Of a stretch of 64,000 nt of DNA, positions 41,326 through 49,855 are shown one piece after another. A program made the position numbers and the translations under genes. The notes beneath the pieces were generated by a model, which was not told where the DNA came from, did not search any database, and worked only from the letters and a program-made list of their open reading frames with translations. The DNA is taken from positions 4,154,001-4,218,000 of the forward strand of contig NZ_CP022743.1 of assembly GCF_002257585.1 (NCBI RefSeq), in the 5' to 3' direction. Within the stretch, counting starts at the first letter, position 1; every line of letters begins with the position of its first letter. This DNA is from Mucilaginibacter xinganensis (lineage in GTDB: Bacteria > Bacteroidota > Bacteroidia > Sphingobacteriales > Sphingobacteriaceae).

Positions 41326-43851
41326 ATGAATTTGATAAAATCCATCTTTTTTACGCTTTGTATATTTTCATTTATAAACCTGAAAGCACAGCAAACCACG
41401 GATGGCGGAACTATATCCGGCAAACTGGTTGATGCAGCTACTAACCAGCCGCTTGAACTGGCTACCGTTTCGCTGGTTAACAAATCAGACAATCATCCTG
41501 TAAAGAGCATGCAGACTGACCTGAACGGCAGCTTCTCGCTCACCGGCATCCCGGACGGCCGTTATCTTTTGCGGGCAACATACGTAAGCTACCTGTCGTT
41601 TTTGAAGGATAGTATCAGCATCACCCCGGCAAACCGCACCATTAGCCTGGGCAATATCAAGCTGCGCCAGGGCAAGGGCCTGCTGAAGGAAGTGGTAGTA
41701 ACCGCCCAGAAAAGCCAGATCCAGCTGGGGATTGACAAGAAGTCGTTCAACGTGGAGCAGAGCTTGGTAAGCCAGGGCGGATCAGCTACCGACCTGCTGG
41801 CCAATGTACCGTCGGTGCAGGTGGATGTAGATGGTAACCTCAGCCTGCGCGGATCCAGCAATGTGCGGGTACTTATCAACGGTAAACCGTCGGCGCTTAC
41901 CGGCGGCAACATTGCGGATATCCTGCAGTCTATCCCGGCCAGCTCTATTGAGACCATCGAAGTGATCACCAACCCATCGTCCAAGTACGACGCGGAGGGC
42001 CAGTCGGGCATCATCAATATTGTGCTGAAAAAGAACGTGCAAAAAGGCTTTACCGGCTCTGCATCCTTATCAGCAGGTACCCAAAACACCTATAACGGCA
42101 ACGCCAGTATTGCTTATCAGAACAGCAAGGTGAACGTTTATGCCAACTACAGCTACCGCAAGGGCACCCGCGTTGGCGATGGCTTCAGCAATAAGACCAC
42201 CATTGCCGATTCTATCAACCAAACACAAAACCAGGTGCAGAACCAGCAGTTTACATTCACGGGGCAGAACATCCGCGGCGGCATCGATATTAACCTCGAC
42301 CCTAAAACCACCCTGGGCTTCTCGACAAACGTGAACATCCGCGACCGCGACCGCCTTCAAACCGGCAGCACGCTGATTACCCAGAACGGCATCCTGCAGC
42401 AGCGCATTGGCCAGAACAACGCCTCTAACGGCAGCGGCACCAACCTCGACTTCAACATGGACTTTAGCCATAAGTACAAGAAAAAGGGCGAGGAACTTAC
42501 CGCTAATGTGAACTATGGCACCGATAAGAACAACAACTTTGACAACCTGATAAGCGAGTATAACGACTACATCACCCCATCGTACCTGCTTACCCAGCAG
42601 AACAACACCACTGTGGGCAAGGGTAAGAACTGGAACATCCAGGCCGACTACACCCTGCCGCTTACCAATGGCAAGCTGGAAGCGGGCGTTCGCAGCACCA
42701 TCAACAACAGCGACGACAACTATGTAGTGGATACCCTGAACAATACCAGCGGCGGGTTCGACTATAACCCATTCCTGAGCAACCGCTTTATCTATAAAGA
42801 GAATATCAACGCGGCCTATACCAATTACCAGCACCAGTTCGGCAACTTTGGGTTACAGGTTGGCCTGCGCCTGGAAGATGCCCATATCCGCACCTCGCTG
42901 GTTGACAGCGTGACCGTGCCGCACAAGCAGGACTATTTCCGCGTGTATCCGAGCGTGTTTTTGAGCGAGAAACTATCTGAGGACCAAACGCTGCAGCTGA
43001 GCTACAGCCGCAGGGTGTCACGCCCGCGCGACAGGCAGCTTTCGCCGTTCCTGGACCAGAGCGACCGCCTCAACTACCAGCAGGGTAACCCCGACTTACG
43101 ACCCGAGGACACCCACTCGTTCGAGCTGAGCTATATCAACTACTGGAAGACACTTACGCTTACCTCGTCCCTGTACTACAGGCTTACCAACGGCAACATC
43201 CAGCGTATTACAACCCCGCTGAGCCCAACCAACCTGGATACCACGCTAACTACCTTCGAGAACATCAAGAGCGCATCAAACGCCGGATACGAGCTGATAG
43301 CAAAGGTGAGCCCGAGCGCAGCGCTGGACTTTACCGCGAACCTGAACGTGTACTACCGTCACATTGACGGCGACCCCGCACTTGGCTTAACCACCACATC
43401 GGGTTATGCATGGAACGGCAACCTTACCGGCAACTACAAACCGTTCAAAAAGCTGGGCATCCAGCTGCGCGGCGACTACCAGGGGCCACAGGTGATCCCG
43501 CAGGGTAAGATGAAGGCCATGTACGGTTTAGACGGCGGTGTGAAGTACGACATTACCAAACAACTGAGCTTTAGCGGCAACGTGCGCGACATCTTTAACA
43601 CGCGCAAGTTTCGGTCAGACATCAACATCAATACCCCATACTTTGCATCGAACCAGGTATCGGAGCGCAGGTTTTCAACCCGAACAGCCATCTTTACCCT
43701 CGCATACCGCTTTGGTAACAACGGCATCCCGCAAAAACGCAAAAAGGACAACCAGCAGCAGGACCAGGACAACGCCCCTGACGACAGCGGCACCCCGCAA
43801 GGCGGAGCAGCCACCGGCGGCGGTCCGCAGCAGCTGAAGCCTAAAGGATAA
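41326..43851 (+). CDS. TonB-dependent receptor, outer-membrane beta-barrel family
   Basis: 841 aa from the Met at 41326 (MNLIKSIFFTLCIFSFINLKAQ, a signal peptide); the open frame begins 37 codons earlier without a signal. A carboxypeptidase-regulatory-like domain (~25-110), plug domain (VEQSLVSQGGSATDLLANVPSVQVD) and a barrel of the OMP_b-brl_3 type follow. After the barrel comes a 35-residue Gln/Gly/Pro-rich tail (RKKDNQQQDQDN...GGGPQQLKPKG) beyond the normal FTLAYRFG end. The gene is visibly more GC-rich than its left neighbours. Ligand unknown. Confidence 0.88.
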   Translation: MNLIKSIFFTLCIFSFINLKAQQTTDGGTISGKLVDAATNQPLELATVSLVNKSDNHPVKSMQTDLNGSFSLTGIPDGRYLLRATYVSYLSFLKDSISITPANRTISLGNIKLRQGKGLLKEVVVTAQKSQIQLGIDKKSFNVEQSLVSQGGSATDLLANVPSVQVDVDGNLSLRGSSNVRVLINGKPSALTGGNIADILQSIPASSIETIEVITNPSSKYDAEGQSGIINIVLKKNVQKGFTGSASLSAGTQNTYNGNASIAYQNSKVNVYANYSYRKGTRVGDGFSNKTTIADSINQTQNQVQNQQFTFTGQNIRGGIDINLDPKTTLGFSTNVNIRDRDRLQTGSTLITQNGILQQRIGQNNASNGSGTNLDFNMDFSHKYKKKGEELTANVNYGTDKNNNFDNLISEYNDYITPSYLLTQQNNTTVGKGKNWNIQADYTLPLTNGKLEAGVRSTINNSDDNYVVDTLNNTSGGFDYNPFLSNRFIYKENINAAYTNYQHQFGNFGLQVGLRLEDAHIRTSLVDSVTVPHKQDYFRVYPSVFLSEKLSEDQTLQLSYSRRVSRPRDRQLSPFLDQSDRLNYQQGNPDLRPEDTHSFELSYINYWKTLTLTSSLYYRLTNGNIQRITTPLSPTNLDTTLTTFENIKSASNAGYELIAKVSPSAALDFTANLNVYYRHIDGDPALGLTTTSGYAWNGNLTGNYKPFKKLGIQLRGDYQGPQVIPQGKMKAMYGLDGGVKYDITKQLSFSGNVRDIFNTRKFRSDININTPYFASNQVSERRFSTRTAIFTLAYRFGNNGIPQKRKKDNQQQDQDNAPDDSGTPQGGAATGGGPQQLKPKG

Positions 43852-43883
43852 GCACAAAATACTTCAAATCTACCTACAAAACG

Positions 43884-43914
43884 AAAGGCCCGCCACAACA
43901 GCGGGTCTTTTTTT
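43884..43914 (+). terminator. rho-independent terminator after the TonB receptor
   Basis: AAAGGCCCGC (43884-43893) pairs with GCGGGTCTTT (43901-43910) around a 7-base loop and runs into a T tract to 43914. Confidence 0.85.
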
Positions 43915-44052
43915 GACCCTGTATGTAGCTCAAAAATCAGAAAGGACAGCAAAGACCGAACACCAGCAGCAAGCCTGTCCCGCGGAACAAGTGTGATCAG
44001 GCGGAACAAGTGGAACAAACGGAACAAGAATAAACCGGCGGCAACGGATACA

Positions 44053-44149
44053 ATCCCCAACCCTTCCCCAACCCTCTTTGCGCAGCAGAGAGGGTCGCCC
44101 GGCGAAGACCAGGCGGGGTGAGTCAAAACGCCAATGCATTTACGCCATT
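44053..44149. repeat. dispersed intergenic element (variant of the 21.9-kb copy)
   Basis: Contains the CCCTCTTTGCGCAGCAGAGAGGG hairpin (about 44070-44094) and GGGTGAGTCAAAACGCCAATGCATTTACGCC. Shares GGGTGAGT and ACGCCAATnnAT with copies at 21941 and 53910. It fills most of the 414-base gap between the TonB receptor and the ATPase gene. Confidence 0.5.
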
Positions 44150-44265
44150 GCTGCCAGCCCCCCGCCCCACCCTTCCCCCACTACTGACAAAACACTGTCA
44201 GCACTTCTCTCCAAAATAACCCCGATCTTAGCGCTATCCCTCACCGCATCCCGCGCACCCACACC

Positions 44266-46245
44266 ATGAAGCAGCAAAACAAAGAACCCCTTTACATCCC
44301 TTTCGTACGCCCCGCGGCAATCGAAAGCATCCGCGACGCCGCCCGGCCGCCCCTGCCCGCCGGCATGGACCCCGACCTCCTGCCCGGCGATGAACTGCCC
44401 CTGCCCGAACCCGAACCTCACGACTTTCCCGCAGAGGAAGAAGACGAAGAAGAAGACACCGCAGCCGGTAACAGCTACCGGTACGACAATAACGGCGCCT
44501 TCATTATCCGCACCGGCGAAGACTGGCTGCTGGACCATACCCCCATCCCCGAACCTACCATGCTGTTCGGCAAGTTCTGGCACCGGGACGAGCTATGCAT
44601 CCTGTTTGCTGATACCAACGTGGGCAAATCCGTGCTGGCCGTACAAATTGCCGACAGCATCAGCCGCGGTCGCCCCATAGCGCCCCTGCAAATGGACGCC
44701 CCCGCCGTACCCGTGCTGTATTTCGACTTTGAGCTGAGCGACGCGCAGTTTCAGCACCGCTACAGCACCCCCGCCGACGGCAAATACCCCTTCACCAAAA
44801 ACTTTTGCCGCGCGCAGCTCAACCCCTGCTCTGCCAAGCAAAACAAGTTCAGCAGCTATGAAGAATTTATTAATAACGAGATCGAGAACGCCCTGCTGGC
44901 CTACCAGGCAAAGGTGCTCATCATTGATAACATCACCTGCCTGCGCTATGGCACCCAGTCGGCCGCCGGGGCGCAAAACCTGATGCAGTACCTGCAAAAC
45001 ATTAAGCGCAAATACAATGTCTCTATCCTGGTGCTGGCCCATACCCCCAAGCGCAACACCGCCAAACCGCTGTCGCGCAACGACCTGCAGGGCAGCAAAA
45101 TGCTCATCAACTTTGCCGACAGCGCCTTCGCCATCGGCGAGAGCCAGCAGTCGCCCGGGCTGCGTTACCTTAAGCAGATCAAGCAGCGCAGCAGCAGCGA
45201 AACCCACGGTGCCGAAAATATTTGTCTTGGCCAAATAGTAAAGGAAAGCAACTTCCTGCATTTCCGCTTCGGCGGGCACGGCCACGAAACCGACCACCTT
45301 ACCCCTTATACCGAACTATACCGCAAAAACACCCAAAACCGCATCGGGCAATTGAAAAAGCAGGGCCAAACCATCCGCCAGATCGCCGCCCGGCTGGGCT
45401 TGGCCACCACCACCGTATTCCGCACCCTGAAACGGCTGGAAAGATGTGAGGAAGGTGAGGAATTTGCGGATGTGCAGACGAAAAACGAAGAAACGGATGA
45501 GCGCGAAAGAAATGTCATGGTGAGCCTGTCGAACCACGACATGCGCATAGGCCCTGACGATGCCCCTACAGAGCGCAGCAAAAGCGCCGGAAATGTAATG
45601 TTAACCCCGCCGAACCACGATGTGCGCAAAAGCCCCGAAGCTGCTGAAATGCGAACAATTAATAACGTCCCCCCTGTCATCCTGAACGACAGTGAAGGAT
45701 CTTCTCCGCACGCCTCTCTTGTCATCCTGAACGACAGTGAAGGATCTTCTCCGCACGCCTCTCTTGTCATCCTGAACGACAGTGAAGGATCTTCTCCGCG
45801 CGAACCCGCCGATAAGTCTGCGCCCAATAACCCGCTGACCCACCCGACACAACAAACGGATGAGCACGAAAGAAATTTCACGTTAACCCCACCAAACCAC
45901 GATGTGCACAAAGGCCATGATGAGCGCGAAAGGAATGTCATGGTGAGCCTGCCGAACCACGATGTGCGCAAAGGCCCCAATGAGCGCGAAAGGAATGTCA
46001 TGGTGAGCCTGTCGAACCACGATGGGCGCAAAGGCCCCGATGTTGTCTTTACGGAGCAAAATAACCATCCACCACTCCCCGGCACTCCCATGCATGTAAC
46101 CGGCAAAAACTTTGCCCTCTACAAACAATACCAAAAAGAAATGGCTATGCTGAAAGCCGATGAACGTGCTAATGAGCGGCGCGGTAAATACGCTGGGGAG
46201 GCGGAGGGGACTCAACGGAGTTCTAAAGTCAGTTTAAAATTTTAA
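44266..46245 (+). CDS. AAA-family RepA/DnaB-like ATPase with a repeat-built tail
   Basis: 659 aa, GC-rich. Acidic Pro-rich N-terminus (~25-65), then a RecA-like ATPase (AAA_25 type): Walker A ADTNVGKS (115-122), Walker B VLIIDNITCL, and HTPKRN as a sensor. An HTH-like segment follows (LKKQGQTIRQIAARLGLATTTVFRTL). From about residue 405 to 600 the sequence is repeats: VMVSLSNHD-type 20-aa units and VILNDSEGSSPHASL 15-aa units, which are translated intergenic repeats. A short charged C-terminus ends it. Resembles plasmid or phage RepA-like ATPases, so may derive from a mobile element. Function unproven. Confidence 0.75.
   Translation: MKQQNKEPLYIPFVRPAAIESIRDAARPPLPAGMDPDLLPGDELPLPEPEPHDFPAEEEDEEEDTAAGNSYRYDNNGAFIIRTGEDWLLDHTPIPEPTMLFGKFWHRDELCILFADTNVGKSVLAVQIADSISRGRPIAPLQMDAPAVPVLYFDFELSDAQFQHRYSTPADGKYPFTKNFCRAQLNPCSAKQNKFSSYEEFINNEIENALLAYQAKVLIIDNITCLRYGTQSAAGAQNLMQYLQNIKRKYNVSILVLAHTPKRNTAKPLSRNDLQGSKMLINFADSAFAIGESQQSPGLRYLKQIKQRSSSETHGAENICLGQIVKESNFLHFRFGGHGHETDHLTPYTELYRKNTQNRIGQLKKQGQTIRQIAARLGLATTTVFRTLKRLERCEEGEEFADVQTKNEETDERERNVMVSLSNHDMRIGPDDAPTERSKSAGNVMLTPPNHDVRKSPEAAEMRTINNVPPVILNDSEGSSPHASLVILNDSEGSSPHASLVILNDSEGSSPREPADKSAPNNPLTHPTQQTDEHERNFTLTPPNHDVHKGHDERERNVMVSLPNHDVRKGPNERERNVMVSLSNHDGRKGPDVVFTEQNNHPPLPGTPMHVTGKNFALYKQYQKEMAMLKADERANERRGKYAGEAEGTQRSSKVSLKF
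45499..46041 (+). repeat. in-frame copies of the GAGCCTGTCGAACCACGA repeat inside the ATPase gene
   Basis: Five copies of a unit that reads GAGCGCGAAA-GAAATGTCATGG-TGAGCCTGTCGAACCACGA-type DNA start near 45499, 45571, 45862, 45922 and 45982. The last two are a near-exact 60-bp tandem. The translated core is NVMVSLSNHDVRKGP. The AGCCTGTCGAACCACGA word has the form of a Bacteroidota intergenic repeat. Confidence 0.8.
45676..45810 (+). repeat. three tandem 45-bp units of the GTCATCCTGA repeat
   Basis: Units at 45676, 45721 and 45766, each GTCATCCTGAACGACAGTGAAGGATCTT plus 17 bases, read as VILNDSEGSSPHASL. The same word forms the intergenic inverted pair at 18135-18241. Confidence 0.9.
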
Positions 46246-46437
46246 TGTTACTGAGGACAACGATTCGTTAATTCTTCTTATCCATTTGGGATTTGGCGAC
46301 AAAACCAATAGTACAAAAATATTTGATGTATTTATTCGAAATTTGATATTCTCCTTAAAAACAGTAGCTTAGGGCAGATAAATTATTAACAGGTTTTAAA
46401 ATCTTTAATAAAACCATTAACCTAATTACTTATTACA

Positions 46438-47652
46438 ATGTCAAAATTTTATAAACAACTCCTGGAACATCAATTGCTTGATGAGGACAACACTTTAGTG
46501 ACTATCAAGAAATCGTTGAAGCTAATTGAAGGCACAGAATACTACAATCAGTTAATCGATTTATTTAAAATTGATGTAGAGTCAAGTGAAATAATCCCGC
46601 TAAAGGGCTTGAATACGCTTATCAATTCAATATTAGCAAAAGATCAACAGTTTAAAAAGTTCGACTACCAGGTAAATTTGTCTGATGTTTCATTAAATAG
46701 ATTTACTGAATCTGGTTCAGCTATTCTTAATATTTTATTAAGTAAAGATCAAACATCAGAAGATAAGGAAAAGGTTGTCATTGCCGAAACAGTTTACAAT
46801 TCAAAAAGCGACTACTTCGAGAGTGCCTATAAGTTAGATACATTTGCCAAATTTTGCCAAAAGGAAGGCCATCTTAGACTGCTAAAAGATAATATTGATC
46901 ATCTTAATGAGCATTACCATAATTCAAATGATTTTAATAAAAACTTCAGGTTACTAAAAGATCAAGAGGGCACTTATGTTCGTGCTATAACTTCAACAAG
47001 CCACTATAACAATTACGGGAATAGGTTTTCTTTATTTGTAGCTATAATATCACTAAAGAATTTAATGACTTCAAAAGGATTGAGCTTTAAAATTAATAGA
47101 GCGGAATACGATGAATCTGTCATAAATGTATTTTTCGAAAAAACAGGAGTAAAAAATATTAAAGGTGTTGGTCAGGTAAAATTTATTGTTGAAATGTCTA
47201 ATGATGAAATAAAGCGAGGAGCAATGAAATTTGCAGCTGTATTTTCAATAATTGCAAATGGACATGAAGTTTATGTTAAACCTGAAAAACTAAAAACGGA
47301 ATTAGTTTCAATTCAACATAATTTTAAAACTGATACGGTTTTTAAATATTTAGGCAGCCTAAATGATTTTATAGAACAGGCAGAAACAGAGGTAATGAAC
47401 GATATAGGCGAACTTGGAAATATAAATAAACCCGATGAGTTGAGGCATTTGCTTCTTCGAAAAGTGGAAGCAGCTAAAAATATTGATGTTAAAAAAAACA
47501 AAGTAACTATCACCAAACTTCTCCAAAATAAAATCAATTCATTATCTGAGTTAATTGTGCTAATGAACAAAGTGGACTTGATTGTTTCGAACCTTGAGAC
47601 AAAAGAGTATTTGCGTTACATGTTTTATGATGTTTTAAAAGGAAAAAAGTAA
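46438..47652 (+). CDS. unknown 404-aa protein, first gene of the AT-rich cassette
   Basis: 404 aa, Lys/Asn/Ile-rich, strongly AT-rich unlike the ATPase gene before it. No signal peptide or membrane helix. A helical N-terminus (~1-150) precedes an alpha/beta part (GTYVRAITSTSHYNNYGNRFSLFVAIISLKNLM ... IKGVGQVKFIVEMSNDEIKRGAMKFAAVFSI). This order faintly recalls DUF932-like phage/plasmid proteins, but the match is too weak to assert. A Lys-rich helical C-terminus follows. 147 bases separate it from the dGTPase gene. Function unknown; grouping with the next three genes rests on strand and composition. Confidence 0.6.
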   Translation: MSKFYKQLLEHQLLDEDNTLVTIKKSLKLIEGTEYYNQLIDLFKIDVESSEIIPLKGLNTLINSILAKDQQFKKFDYQVNLSDVSLNRFTESGSAILNILLSKDQTSEDKEKVVIAETVYNSKSDYFESAYKLDTFAKFCQKEGHLRLLKDNIDHLNEHYHNSNDFNKNFRLLKDQEGTYVRAITSTSHYNNYGNRFSLFVAIISLKNLMTSKGLSFKINRAEYDESVINVFFEKTGVKNIKGVGQVKFIVEMSNDEIKRGAMKFAAVFSIIANGHEVYVKPEKLKTELVSIQHNFKTDTVFKYLGSLNDFIEQAETEVMNDIGELGNINKPDELRHLLLRKVEAAKNIDVKKNKVTITKLLQNKINSLSELIVLMNKVDLIVSNLETKEYLRYMFYDVLKGKK

Positions 47653-47771
47653 AATAGGAAAACATCAAAACACTCCCGGCAAATAGTGTTTATATTTTGT
47701 TCTTAAGTAAGGCATATGCTAAATATTAAGTCTTATAGTTTAAGTAGGTACATTTAGTTATAAATTTAATC

Positions 47772-47779
47772 TACTTTCG
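47772..47779 (+). promoter_or_regulatory. possible -7 box for the dGTPase operon
   Basis: TACTTTCG, one mismatch to TAnnTTTG, 20 bases before the dGTPase ATG. A TTTAG sits about 20 bases further upstream where -33 would be. Weak. Confidence 0.25.
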
Positions 47780-47799
47780 ACAATCCTAAACTTAATCAG

Positions 47800-49152
47800 A
47801 TGGACTGGAAAAAATATTTAAATACAAAAAGGCTTCGTGTATCCAAAAGAGATAAGACCTCAGATTTCAGGAACGAATTTGAAAGTGATTTTGGAAGGGT
47901 TATTTTTAGCCCTGCGACAAGAAGAATGCATGACAAAACACAAGTTTTCCCCTTGACTACCGATGATAATATTCATTCACGTTTAACCCATTCAATGGAA
48001 GTAATGTCAGTTGGGCACTCATTATCTTTGAACTTATGTGAAAATGATTTATTTATAAATAAAGTAAAAAAGGAAAAATCTACTTTATTAAGGCAAATAC
48101 CTGTAATAGTAAAAAATGCATGTTTGGTTCACGACATTGGCAATCCTCCATTTGGACACTTCGGAGAAACTGTTATCCAAACTTATTTTGAAAAACTTTT
48201 TGGATCAAATGAAAATAAGCCGCTCCAAAAATTCACTTTGACAAAAGAAGAAAAAGAAGATTTTATATTTTTCGATGGAAATGCACAAGGCTTTCGACTA
48301 CTAACTAAATTACAGATTTTAGATGATGCATATGGTTTAAACTTAACTTTTGGTACTCTGGCTGCTTATTTAAAATACCCAAACACAGGAGAAAAAAATA
48401 ACAATATAATATCGCAAAAAAAACGTGGGGTTTTTCAGTCTGAAAAAAACTATTTGAATACTATTGCTAAGGGTAGCGGTCTTTTAATTAAAAATAAAAT
48501 TATACGTCATCCCTTGTCATTTATAATGGAAGCAGCAGATTCAATTTGTTATTTAGTTATGGATATCGAAGATGGCTACAAAAAAAAATGGTACGACTAT
48601 AAGTTTGTTAAAGAAAAATTAAGCGATATTCCAGGGATGCTGGAAACCTTTGAATATATTGATAGTAAATTTAAAAGCGAAATATCCAAAATGGTAAATC
48701 TCAGATTAGCATTAATAAAGCGTCTCGTGATTTTAGCCGATAAAAATTTCGTTGACAATTTGGAAGAAATCTGCAAGGGAGAATATAACTTAGAATTAAT
48801 TAAAGATGACACACATAACTTGGCAAAAAAATTGGCATTGTTTTGCTATGAACATATTTTTTCTCACAAGGACATTATGTCACTGGAATTGACGGGGCAC
48901 TCTGTATTAACAGGATTATTGGATTATTATATCGAATTTTGTTTTCATCAAAAATCAGATTATAGGAATAGAGCCGTGGGTTTAATTTCTAAAAGTACTG
49001 TCAAAGTAGCTATGCTCGAAACAAAATGTTCCAATTTCGAGGAATTAACTGATTATTATAAATTAAGAGTTATTGTCGATTTTATATCCGGGATGACGGA
49101 TCAATATGCTTTAGATCATTATCAAAAATTGAGTGGCCAAAAAATTAATTGA
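47800..49152 (+). CDS. dGTP triphosphohydrolase (dGTPase)
   Basis: 450 aa. HD-domain metal site: H64 in SRLTHSMEV, H111-D112 in CLVHDIGNPPFGHFGE and D247 in EAADSIC. The FDGNAQGFRLLTKL segment and the N-terminal RRMHDKTQVFPL are diagnostic of the dGTPase family. It hydrolyses dGTP to deoxyguanosine and triphosphate; related enzymes in other bacteria have been shown to protect against phage by depleting dGTP. AT-rich; first of three overlapping genes, its last 20 bases overlapping the possible start of the next. The normal housekeeping dGTPase may be elsewhere; the neighbours here favour a defence role (inference). Confidence 0.9.
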   Translation: MDWKKYLNTKRLRVSKRDKTSDFRNEFESDFGRVIFSPATRRMHDKTQVFPLTTDDNIHSRLTHSMEVMSVGHSLSLNLCENDLFINKVKKEKSTLLRQIPVIVKNACLVHDIGNPPFGHFGETVIQTYFEKLFGSNENKPLQKFTLTKEEKEDFIFFDGNAQGFRLLTKLQILDDAYGLNLTFGTLAAYLKYPNTGEKNNNIISQKKRGVFQSEKNYLNTIAKGSGLLIKNKIIRHPLSFIMEAADSICYLVMDIEDGYKKKWYDYKFVKEKLSDIPGMLETFEYIDSKFKSEISKMVNLRLALIKRLVILADKNFVDNLEEICKGEYNLELIKDDTHNLAKKLALFCYEHIFSHKDIMSLELTGHSVLTGLLDYYIEFCFHQKSDYRNRAVGLISKSTVKVAMLETKCSNFEELTDYYKLRVIVDFISGMTDQYALDHYQKLSGQKIN

Positions 49153-49855
49153 CATAAAAAGGAATATAGATTCTTCTGGTCCACGTTTTTACAAATATCT
49201 ACACGATCTAATTCATGAAGATATTATGGAAAAATTGGATCTTTTATGTCTAAAAACTGATGTGTTTTTATTTAGCGGGATTATTCGGAACTATTTTTTA
49301 AATATTTATCTTAAAAGAGATATTGATGTTGTGATTGGTGGTGAAATAAATATTTATGAAGAATTTAAAGGATTACCTATCACTAAAAATAGTTTTGGCG
49401 GCTTTAAAATACTATTTCCTTCTGGACCTTTAGATTTATGGTTTATTAAAGACACATGGGCTTTCCAACATCGTCAAAAGACGTTAAATTTTAGTTTAGA
49501 AAAAAAAATCCCTGAAACAGCCTTTTTTAACTTTTCTACCATTATTTTCTCTCTAAGCAAAAAGGAGTTCCATTACTCAGAACATTTTCCGAGATTTCTG
49601 AAATACAAAGAATTAGATTATGTATATAAATCAAACCCGAATTACCCATTATGTGTAATTAATACTTTATATTATTCAGAAAAATACAATCTTTCTATTT
49701 CAGTTAAACTATTTTCTTTTATTAAAGAGTTGCATCTCAATAATTTTTATAATTATGATGATATTCAATTAAAGCATTTTGGAGAGATAATGTACTCTTC
49801 TGAAGAAATAAACACAAAATTATTAGGTGCAAAAAAAATCAATAGACATGATTGA
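49133..49855 (+). CDS. nucleotidyltransferase-like protein
   Basis: 240 aa from a GTG at 49133, 20 bases inside the dGTPase gene; an ATG start at 49226 is also possible. The segment FLFSGIIRNYFLNIYLKRDIDVVIGG matches the polymerase-beta/poly(A)-polymerase head (GG-x-x-R-D ... D-x-D): S48-G49, R52, D63 and D65. The third acid is probably D101 in GPLDLWFIKDTWAF. The rest is helical. Not a CD-NTase by motif spacing. It may modify RNA or a protein (AMPylation or nucleotide tailing), or act as antitoxin for the next gene. Overlaps the next start by 8 bases. Confidence 0.6.
   Translation: MAKKLIDIKRNIDSSGPRFYKYLHDLIHEDIMEKLDLLCLKTDVFLFSGIIRNYFLNIYLKRDIDVVIGGEINIYEEFKGLPITKNSFGGFKILFPSGPLDLWFIKDTWAFQHRQKTLNFSLEKKIPETAFFNFSTIIFSLSKKEFHYSEHFPRFLKYKELDYVYKSNPNYPLCVINTLYYSEKYNLSISVKLFSFIKELHLNNFYNYDDIQLKHFGEIMYSSEEINTKLLGAKKINRHD

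Noticed and set aside
42070..42834. 254-aa minus-strand open frame inside the TonB receptor
   Set aside because: Low-complexity Val/Ala-rich sequence produced by the antisense of GC-rich codons; no start context or homology. The same applies to minus-strand frames at 12163-12708, 44593-45297 and 45306-46106.
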